From assembly GCA_964511535.1 (NCBI GenBank), contig CAZEFW010000217.1:1-11142 (forward strand): a stretch of 11,142 nt of DNA, given 5' to 3'. The stretch is from CAZCFB01 sp964511535. Its GTDB lineage: Bacteria; Myxococcota_A; Polyangia; GCA-2747355; CAZCFB01. A program made the translations under genes and the position numbers. The notes under the pieces were generated by a model, which was given only the letters and a program-made list of their open reading frames with translations, did not search any database and had not been told where the DNA came from. Below are positions 6,438 to 11,142 of this stretch, piece by piece (positions within the stretch are counted from its first letter, which is position 1; the number at the start of each line of letters is the position of its first letter).

Positions 6438-7007
6438 ATGAGGACCTTCAAGAGCGCGATGCTGACCCTCTCCCTGCTGGCCCTGCCGATGATCGCCCTG
6501 CCCACCGTGGCCGAGGCGCGTTACCAGGTGCCCAAGTACGCCAAGACCTCCACCGTCTACAAGGCGAAGCAGGGCAAGAAGATGCGCGCCAAGAGCCTCG
6601 CCAGCCAGCGCAAGCTCACCGCCAAGTACAACAAGCGCCAGGCCCTCAAGAAGTCTCGCACCAGCATCAAGCCGATCAAACCGATCAAGCCGGTCGTCAA
6701 GAAGACCGCCATCAAGCCGAGCACCACCCGCGCTTACATCTCCCGCTCGCTGCACAAGCAGGCCAACAAGAACTACTTCCTCAACGGCAAGCGCCTGCGC
6801 GTGACCAACGTCAAGATCAACAACAACCGCATCAGCTACAAGGGCGGCGAGCGGTACGTGGGCTTCACCGCCAAGGTCAAGCAGACCGGCGGCAGCTCCT
6901 ACAACGCCAACGGCTTCGTGCGGCAGAAGTTCGACGGCCAGCCCAAGGGCCTGGACCGGGTGCGCATCGTCAGCGGGACCCCGACCTTCGGCGTCATCGT
7001 CCGCTAA
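6438..7007 (+). CDS. Small, very basic secreted protein of unknown function
   Basis: A 189-residue product with a clear Sec signal peptide (MRTFKSAMLTLSLLALPMIA, cleavage probably after AEA at residue 28). The mature first half (29-98) is extremely rich in Lys and Arg, with an IKPIKPIKP mini-repeat at 77-85, and looks extended. The second half (about 99-189) has beta-like strands (LRVTNVKINNNRISYKGG, YVGFTAKVKQ, LDRVRIVSG, TFGVIVR), as in a small beta-sandwich. There are no cysteines in the mature chain. A strong ribosome site, a near-consensus sigma-54 promoter, a doubled stop (TAATAA) and a strong terminator about 160 bases on suggest controlled, high expression. I do not recognise the family. 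A cationic surface or matrix protein binding nucleic acid or polysaccharide is a guess from charge alone. Confidence 0.85.
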   Translation: MRTFKSAMLTLSLLALPMIALPTVAEARYQVPKYAKTSTVYKAKQGKKMRAKSLASQRKLTAKYNKRQALKKSRTSIKPIKPIKPVVKKTAIKPSTTRAYISRSLHKQANKNYFLNGKRLRVTNVKINNNRISYKGGERYVGFTAKVKQTGGSSYNANGFVRQKFDGQPKGLDRVRIVSGTPTFGVIVR

Positions 7008-7088
7008 TAACCCCTTTGCTCGAGGTGTACCGGACGGTTTCACAATAAAGAGGAACGTTAGCTTAGCTTAACCCCTCTCTCCCCACCG

Positions 7089-7157
7089 CCCTCGTCCCTG
7101 GCACTGCTTAACTCTCTCCTAAATGCCTTACCTAAAATAACTGTCAGGGACGAAGGG
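7089..7157 (+). repeat. Long-range inverted repeat in the 3' region of the small basic gene
   Basis: CCCTCGTCCCTG (7089-7100) can pair with CAGGGACGAAGGG (7145-7157), including an unbroken eight-base core CGTCCCTG/CAGGGACG, around a 44-base AT-rich loop. It lies between the stop codon and the terminator at 7168, so the mature 3' UTR or a processed RNA could be folded here. Confidence 0.5.
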
Positions 7158-7167
7158 TGAACCCTCT

Positions 7168-7200
7168 GGGCCGGGCCGAAAGCCCGGCCCTTTTACTTTC
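7168..7200 (+). terminator. Strong rho-independent terminator between convergent genes
   Basis: GGGCCGGGC (7168-7176) pairs perfectly with GCCCGGCCC (7182-7190) around CGAAA, followed by TTTTACTTT. It terminates the plus-strand transcript of the small basic protein. The T run includes the stop codon of the minus-strand protease (7193-7195). On the minus strand no T run follows the stem, so it is mainly one-directional. Confidence 0.85.
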
Positions 7201-8386
7201 TGCGGCGCAGGCGCAGCGTCAGCGTCGCCGCCAACAGCAGCAGCAGCAGCGGAACCGGCGAGGCCGCGCGGTCAGCGCCGGCGCGCAGCCGGCACTCGCA
7301 CCCCTCGTCCTGCTCGGCCGGGGGCTCGGCGCCGCCGTCCGCGGCCGAGCCCGCCTCCGGGCCGGCGTCCACCCCGAGGTCCGGCTTCGGGTCGTAGTAC
7401 GACGGCGGGATGATGCCCTGCACCTCGCACCAGACCCGGGAGCCGTCCTGGCAGCGCTTCTTCATCTCGGCGTCGATCCAGGTGAGCCAGGCGTCCACCC
7501 GGGTGTCCACGCCCCCCTTCTTGCAGTCGGTCTTGTCGTAGGCGTGGGAGGTGATGCCCACCACCCGCTCGGTGCGCGCGTGGCTGGTGGCCACAGTCAT
7601 GAAGCTCGGGCCGCCCGAGTCGCCGTGGCACTTGCGCGAGGACTGCTCGTCGCTGCCGATCTGCATCTCGTGCTTGCCGATCTCGTTGATGAAGCTGGCC
7701 GCGCACACCTTCTTGCCCACCGTGCCCTTGGCCGGCGGCGCGAAGGGGTTCTGCTTGGCGGCGGTCTGCTGGCCCCAGCCGGAGATGTTCACCGCCTTGT
7801 TCACCGCGATCTGCTTGGCCTCGTCGGCGGTGATCACCACCGCCGGCTTGACGGCGGTCACCTCCTTCTTGAGGAAGATCAGCGCCACGTCGTACAGGTT
7901 GGACAGCCCGCCCTTGAAGCCAGCGAGCAGCGAGGGGCTGAAGCCGGGGTGGGGCAGGTACGCGCTGCCCTCCACGGCGTCGGCAGGCAGCGCGGGCTTC
8001 TTGCCGCTCATGATGGAGGCCTGGTCCATCACCAGCCCGGTGAGGTCTGGTGAAAACGAGACGTAGTACTTCGCGCTCTCCACCGTGCCCATGCCCATGG
8101 TGAGCATGGAGGGCGTGACGCAGTGGGCGGCGGTGAGCACCACGTCGGGCGCGATGAGCGTGCCGGTGCAGGAGATGGTGCGCACCGGCAGCTTGTAGCC
8201 CCAGATGTTCATGGTGGCGTCGGTGATCACCCCCACGGCGGTCTGCTGATCAGCGGCGGTGCACGCCTTGCCGTTGATGATGGGGCGGGCCGTGGCGGCC
8301 AGCGGTGGGGCGCCCGGCTCGGGGCCGCAGGCCAGCACGAGCAGGGCAGACAGCAGGGGGAGCAAGTGGGGTGCGCTTCGGTTCAT
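7193..8386 (-). CDS. Trypsin-fold (S1) serine protease with lipobox-like start and MYXO-CTERM-like anchor
   Basis: A 397-residue exported protease. The signal peptide ends LLVLAC with Cys20, a possible lipid-attachment site. The propeptide is very short: the IVGG-like mature start is IING (36-39) after Arg34-Pro35. The catalytic triad is complete: His88 in TAAHC, Asp166 in YDVALI and Ser257 in GDSGGP. The position equivalent to residue 189 of trypsin, six before the Ser, is Arg251, so trypsin-like cleavage after Lys/Arg is unlikely. After the domain (to about 322) comes an Asp/Ala/Gly/Pro linker, then EGCECRL (361-367), a hydrophobic stretch (PVPLLLLLLAA, 377-387) and RLRRRK. That is the MYXO-CTERM layout, an outer-surface anchoring signal processed by myxosortases of the CPBP family. 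AAGGAG lies six bases before the ATG. It converges on the small basic gene, with the stop codon in that gene's terminator T run. Confidence 0.93.
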   Translation of the reverse strand: MNRSAPHLLPLLSALLVLACGPEPGAPPLAATARPIINGKACTAADQQTAVGVITDATMNIWGYKLPVRTISCTGTLIAPDVVLTAAHCVTPSMLTMGMGTVESAKYYVSFSPDLTGLVMDQASIMSGKKPALPADAVEGSAYLPHPGFSPSLLAGFKGGLSNLYDVALIFLKKEVTAVKPAVVITADEAKQIAVNKAVNISGWGQQTAAKQNPFAPPAKGTVGKKVCAASFINEIGKHEMQIGSDEQSSRKCHGDSGGPSFMTVATSHARTERVVGITSHAYDKTDCKKGGVDTRVDAWLTWIDAEMKKRCQDGSRVWCEVQGIIPPSYYDPKPDLGVDAGPEAGSAADGGAEPPAEQDEGCECRLRAGADRAASPVPLLLLLLAATLTLRLRRRK

Positions 8387-8426
8387 GTACCACTCCTTGA
8401 CCGGGCGGAGCTTTGCATGGTTGCGC

Positions 8427-8432
8427 TATACT
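8427..8432 (+). promoter_or_regulatory. -10-like TATACT just before a lipoprotein start
   Basis: TATACT matches the -10 consensus at five of six positions and ends nine bases before the ATG at 8442, leaving a leader of about three bases. It lies in the 55-base gap between two divergent starts. No convincing -35 is at the right distance; TTGACC at 8397 is 24 bases away. Confidence 0.4.
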
Positions 8433-8441
8433 GATCCAGTC

Positions 8442-8675
8442 ATGACCCTGCGAATACTTCTTCTATCAGCGGCGCTGGCCTGCGCCCTGGCCGTGGGCTG
8501 CGAGGGACCCCGCGCGCCGGTCAAGCCATCGCTCGGAACCCTGAAGCACCGCCAGACGCGCCACCAGCTGCGAGACCTGCTCGACCCTGCCTACCGCGCC
8601 CGGTGCGCCGACCCGGCCATCAAGAAGATGAAGCCTGAGTCGTCGCTGGCCGGTCAGCTTTGGGCCGGCGAGTAG
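8442..8675 (+). CDS. Small putative lipoprotein (77 residues)
   Basis: Begins MTLRILLLSAALACALAVGC: a lipoprotein signal peptide with Cys20 as the likely lipidated residue (LAVGC). The mature chain of 58 residues is polar and basic, with a probable helix (LKHRQTRHQLRDLLDPAYRARC) and one more Cys at about residue 60. I do not recognise a family. The ATG at 8442 is chosen because the signal peptide starts there; the frame is open further upstream, but that part is antisense to the start of the protease gene. There is no Shine-Dalgarno sequence, and a -10-like TATACT sits nine bases before the ATG. Its last 16 bases overlap the start of the SUMF1-like lipoprotein gene, so the two are likely co-translated. 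Confidence 0.65.
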   Translation: MTLRILLLSAALACALAVGCEGPRAPVKPSLGTLKHRQTRHQLRDLLDPAYRARCADPAIKKMKPESSLAGQLWAGE

Positions 8676-9544
8676 CGCCCCGCTTCGCGCTGCTCGGGGC
8701 GGCGGCTGCGCTGGCCTGCTCACCTGGCGAGCTGACCGGGGAGCGGGACGCCGCCGCGCGGGTGGATACGCGCAGCGCGGACGCCCTGGCGGCCGACGCC
8801 CGCCCGCCGCGGCCTGACCGAGGCCGCCGTGACACCACTGCCCCGCCGCCGGACCGGGGCCGCCCCGACGCGGGCCCGCCGGCCCCCTGCCCTGCGCTGA
8901 TGGCGCTGATCAAGCACAGCGGCGTCAACATCTGCGTGGACCGCTACGAGGCGGCGCTGCAGGAGAAGGACGCCGCCGGTGTCTGGAAGGCGGCCTCACC
9001 CTACAAGACCGTGGGCACGCGCGTGGTGCGGGCGACCCCTGCAAAGGGCATGACCCCCCAGGGCTACATCTCGGGGACCGAGGCGCAGAAGGCCTGCGCC
9101 GCGGCGGGCAAGCGGCTGTGCAGCTCGACCGAGTGGCTCGCGGCGTGCCAGGGGGCGCAGCAGAGCACCTACCCTTACGGCGGCCACGCCCACAAGCCGG
9201 GGGTGTGCAACGACAAGTACAAGGGCGGCCACCCGGTGGTGGATTACTTCGGCACCAGCTCCGGGATCTGGGACGCCAAGCACATGAACGATCCGGGCAT
9301 CAACAAGCAGCCCGGGACCGTGGCCAAGGGCGGCGCGTTCTCCGGCTGCAAGACGCCGGCCGGGGTGTTCGACATGCACGGCAACCTGCACGAGTGGGTG
9401 GCCGACACCGCCGGCACCTTCCGCGGCGGGTTCTACGCTGACGCCAAGATCAACGGCAGCGGCTGCCTGTACAAGACCACCGCTCATGCCGTGGGGTACC
9501 ACGATTACTCCACCGGATTTCGCTGCTGCGCTGATCCAAAATGA
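8660..9544 (+). CDS. SUMF1 / FGE-sulfatase-domain lipoprotein, probably not a formylglycine generator
   Basis: A 294-residue lipoprotein. The signal peptide FALLGAAAALAC puts the lipidated Cys at residue 20. Residues 21-75 are a Pro/Asp/Arg-rich linker with two PPxDRGRxD-like units. The SUMF1 fold begins near residue 77 and shows the family landmarks: VDRYEAAL (93-100), EAQKACAAAGKRLCSSTEWLAAC (141-163), GVFDMHGNLHEWVAD (235-249), RGGFYAD (255-261) and GFRCC (286-290). True formylglycine-generating enzymes have two active cysteines after the RGG block; here only Cys269 is in the right area and the first is absent, so a binding or structural role is more likely. Ten other Cys suggest disulfides. 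The start is TTG at 8660, overlapping the previous gene by 16 bases; no ATG or GTG precedes the signal peptide in this frame. Confidence 0.85.
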   Translation: MGRRVAPRFALLGAAAALACSPGELTGERDAAARVDTRSADALAADARPPRPDRGRRDTTAPPPDRGRPDAGPPAPCPALMALIKHSGVNICVDRYEAALQEKDAAGVWKAASPYKTVGTRVVRATPAKGMTPQGYISGTEAQKACAAAGKRLCSSTEWLAACQGAQQSTYPYGGHAHKPGVCNDKYKGGHPVVDYFGTSSGIWDAKHMNDPGINKQPGTVAKGGAFSGCKTPAGVFDMHGNLHEWVADTAGTFRGGFYADAKINGSGCLYKTTAHAVGYHDYSTGFRCCADPK

Positions 9545-9574
9545 GCTGTCGATAGACCCATCGGCCGTCCCGCG

Positions 9575-9603
9575 CGTTTGGTCTGTTCATGAGCAGGCAA
9601 ACG
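9575..9603. promoter_or_regulatory. Imperfect dyad in front of the secreted-protein gene
   Basis: CGTTTG (9575-9580) and CAAACG (9598-9603) are perfect inverted arms. Between them CTGTTCATGAGCAG is itself nearly palindromic around CATG, with a T-G pair that would be a wobble in RNA. It lies 13 bases before the ribosome site. It could be an operator or a leader hairpin; there is no T run after it, so it is not a standard terminator for the gene upstream. Confidence 0.35.
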
Positions 9604-9616
9604 AGACCCACCCAGC

Positions 9617-9620
9617 GGAG
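9617..9620 (+). promoter_or_regulatory. Ribosome binding site GGAG that sets the start at 9628
   Basis: GGAG lies seven bases before the ATG at 9628, where a signal peptide begins. It supports this start over the in-frame ATG at 9589, which lies inside the dyad. Confidence 0.6.
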
Positions 9621-9627
9621 AGACGCC

Positions 9628-10980
9628 ATGAAGAGATCGACCATCGCCATCGTCGCCACCCTGTCGCTCTGCCTCGCCATGCCGGCGAGCGCCGACAGGA
9701 CCAAGTCTTACAACCAGGTGGTGCAGCAGACCGCGGGCATGGTGGGCGACCACCAGGCCCGGTCCCTGGCCAGCAAGTACGGCCTGAGCATCCTCAACGT
9801 GCTGTGGGAGGACACCGGCCGCTACAAGGGCAGCTCGGTGGGGCCCAACATCAGCGATGTCACCATCGCGGTGCAGACCGAGGACCGCCAGGGGCGGTCG
9901 CGCTCGGCGCTGATGCCGGTGATCCGGTTCCCCAACTTCCACGACAAGACCGCGGACATCAAGCTCGACGCCTTTCGCATCCGCGTGGGTAATGAGCGCG
10001 AAGGCGTGCGGCCGTACACCATCAAGCTGCGCGACTTCCTCGCCTCGCCCACCCGCTACATGAGCCTGCCCAACAAGGGCACCATCAAGGGCGGCACCCT
10101 GCTCTCTCCACGGGACAAGCATGTGCTGGTCAGCGCCCAGGCGGCGTTCTTACCCATCAAGAAGCGGGGCAAGGCCACCTTCTGGCCGGTGATCTTCAAC
10201 TACCAGTCCACCAAGGGCCACCCGGCGGTGCTCACCCTGCTGGTCACCCGCCAGGGCACCAGCATGACCATCATCGACAACGCCCGAGACAGCGCGTCCG
10301 GCCGCTCCTGGGGCCAGCGCCTGTTCTTCAACAAGGGCGGCGAGCGCGCCCCGCTGACCGCCGAGCGGCTGAGCCAGGTGATGGCCAAGGGCGTGACCCA
10401 GAACGGCGAGTCCGCCGCCAGCGTCGGCGCCGACGCCAACCTGCTGATGCTGATCCAGGTGCCGCTGAAGGTGAAGCGCCCGCGCCGCTCCTGGGGCGCC
10501 GGCGGGCTGGGCGGCATGGCGGCAGAGGCCGCGCCCATGGCGGCGCCGGTTCCCAAGAAGTCGGCCCGCCGCAGGGGCGGCTCCGACGTGGAGGCGGCGG
10601 TGCTGGGCCACGGCAAGACCGAGGGCCCCTACACCGAGCTCGACGGCCTGACCATCGAACGCGACCCCCGCTTCCCGGTGCGGGTCACGGTGCAGTTCTA
10701 CCAGGCCACCAGCAACGGCGTGGTCAGCGCGCAGAACATGGAAGGCTTCGCCAAGCAGATCAAGAAGGTCTACAGCTCCGGCGACTACGTCGGCTCGCTG
10801 GTGGTGCCCGGCGACACCGGCCGCCCCACCGAGTGGACCGGCGCCACCAAGCCCCCGGCCGGCCTGACCTGGAAGGACTTCCCCGGCCTGGTGGAGCGCT
10901 GCCAGAAGCACAACGCCGCCATCGGCGTGGGCGGCTGGTACACCGAAAAGCGCTCGAGGTACTGCCGTCCGCGGCGGTAG
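9628..10980 (+). CDS. Uncharacterised secreted protein (450 residues)
   Basis: Signal peptide MKRSTIAIVATLSLCLAMPA followed by SA, with cleavage expected after Ala22. The mature chain has two parts. Residues 23 to about 285 look like a mixed alpha/beta domain, with VIRFPNFHDKTADIKLDAFRI in the first half and, later, HVLVSAQAAFLP, FWPVIFNYQSTKGHPAVLTLL, a TIIDNARD motif and GQRLFFNKGGERAPLTAERL. A low-complexity Arg/Gly/Ala/Pro linker (about 287-325) follows, then a second domain of about 125 residues (LDGLTIERDPRFPVRVTVQFYQATSNG to GVGGWYTEKRSRYC). The second domain has strands followed by a helix (MEGFAKQIKKVY). I do not recognise either domain. No lipobox or C-terminal anchor is seen, so it is probably periplasmic or secreted. 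It is 83 bases downstream of the SUMF1-like gene, with its own ribosome site. Confidence 0.85.
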   Translation: MKRSTIAIVATLSLCLAMPASADRTKSYNQVVQQTAGMVGDHQARSLASKYGLSILNVLWEDTGRYKGSSVGPNISDVTIAVQTEDRQGRSRSALMPVIRFPNFHDKTADIKLDAFRIRVGNEREGVRPYTIKLRDFLASPTRYMSLPNKGTIKGGTLLSPRDKHVLVSAQAAFLPIKKRGKATFWPVIFNYQSTKGHPAVLTLLVTRQGTSMTIIDNARDSASGRSWGQRLFFNKGGERAPLTAERLSQVMAKGVTQNGESAASVGADANLLMLIQVPLKVKRPRRSWGAGGLGGMAAEAAPMAAPVPKKSARRRGGSDVEAAVLGHGKTEGPYTELDGLTIERDPRFPVRVTVQFYQATSNGVVSAQNMEGFAKQIKKVYSSGDYVGSLVVPGDTGRPTEWTGATKPPAGLTWKDFPGLVERCQKHNAAIGVGGWYTEKRSRYCRPRR

Positions 10981-10986
10981 TTTGTA

Positions 10987-11000
10987 GTCGACAGTCGACA
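10987..11000. repeat. Two tandem copies of GTCGACA
   Basis: GTCGACA occurs at 10987-10993 and 10994-11000, six bases after the stop codon of the secreted protein. It is the first of three adjacent short tandem repeats. Confidence 0.7.
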
Positions 11001-11005
11001 GCCCG

Positions 11006-11107
11006 CGCTCCCAACCCCGCTCCCGCTCCCGCTCCCACTCCCGACCCCGATCCCGACCCCGCTCCCGACCCCGCTCCCGATCCCGACCCCGCTCCCGACC
11101 CCAACCC
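11006..11107. repeat. 17-copy hexanucleotide repeat
   Basis: The 102 bases divide into 17 hexamers with C fixed at positions 1, 5 and 6. The counts are CGCTCC seven, CGACCC five, CGATCC two, CAACCC two and CACTCC one. Variation is restricted to G/A at the second, C/A at the third and T/C at the fourth position. All minus-strand frames stay open through it simply because the unit lacks stop codons; I do not call a gene here. Confidence 0.9.
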
Positions 11108-11139
11108 ATTCTGGCATTCTGGCATTCCGGCGCTCTGGC
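11108..11139. repeat. Four-copy octanucleotide repeat at the right edge
   Basis: ATTCTGGC, ATTCTGGC, ATTCCGGC and GCTCTGGC follow each other at 11108-11139. The array may continue beyond the window. Confidence 0.8.
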
Positions 11140-11142
11140 ACT

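Noticed and set aside
6368..7048. Second plus-strand frame over the small basic protein
   Set aside because: Gln/Arg/Asp-rich frame-shifted shadow; the signal peptide, ribosome site and strand pattern support the 6438-7007 frame.
7157..8053. Open plus-strand frame opposite the protease gene
   Set aside because: Composition is Arg/Leu/Val/Gly-rich without motifs; the minus strand has the full catalytic triad and signal peptide.
10150..11141. Minus-strand frames with Arg/Glu or Gly/Ser repeats at the right end
   Set aside because: They arise from the hexamer repeat, which has no stop codon in any frame, and then run antisense through a real gene; no ribosome site or sensible N terminus.

Overview
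The window is GC-rich chromosomal DNA, most likely from a member of the Myxococcota or a related deltaproteobacterial lineage. Four things point there: a secreted protease ending in a MYXO-CTERM-like tail, a Ser/Thr protein kinase with the HRDVSPSN catalytic loop common in myxobacteria, a series of lipoproteins with Asp/Pro/Ala/Gly-rich linkers, and a very good sigma-54 promoter. I see no rRNA, tRNA, insertion sequence, integrase, CRISPR array or recognisable defence system. It reads as an envelope and signalling region, not a mobile island.

Layout. (1) 1-148, minus: the start of a lipoprotein gene running off the left edge. (2) 237-2745, plus: a tight three-gene unit with a rhomboid intramembrane protease carrying a C-terminal helical extension, a DUF4261-like protein overlapping it by 4 bases, and a YdjM-type membrane protein. 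(3) 2740-3411, minus: a lipoprotein with a Lys/Asp/Pro tandem-repeat stalk and a 12-cysteine C-terminal domain; its end overlaps the convergent YdjM-type gene by 6 bases. (4) 3510-6224, plus: a transmembrane Ser/Thr kinase and a TPR protein with two C-terminal membrane segments. The signal peptide of the TPR protein appears to be out of frame by one base. (5) 6225-7200: a terminator, a dyad, a sigma-54 promoter, a small very basic secreted protein gene and a strong terminator. (6) 7193-8386, minus: a trypsin-fold protease with an apparent N-terminal lipobox and a C-terminal MYXO-CTERM-like anchor. (7) 8442-10980, plus: a mini-lipoprotein, a SUMF1-like lipoprotein and an uncharacterised secreted protein. 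(8) 10981-11142: three adjacent microsatellites with 7-, 6- and 8-base units.

How the parts may work together. At least eight of the eleven genes encode exported or membrane products: four lipoproteins including the partial one, the anchored protease, the kinase with its single membrane segment, the rhomboid and the YdjM-type protein. The TPR protein would also be periplasmic if its signal peptide is restored. Kinase plus TPR protein is a plausible membrane signalling pair, and the sigma-54 promoter just downstream suggests that the small basic protein is made under activator control, but no activator is encoded here. Three plus-strand genes have a -10-like hexamer only 6 to 9 bases before the ATG and no good Shine-Dalgarno sequence, suggesting leaderless or nearly leaderless mRNAs.

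Family assignments rest on motifs read by eye; nothing was searched or aligned by computer.
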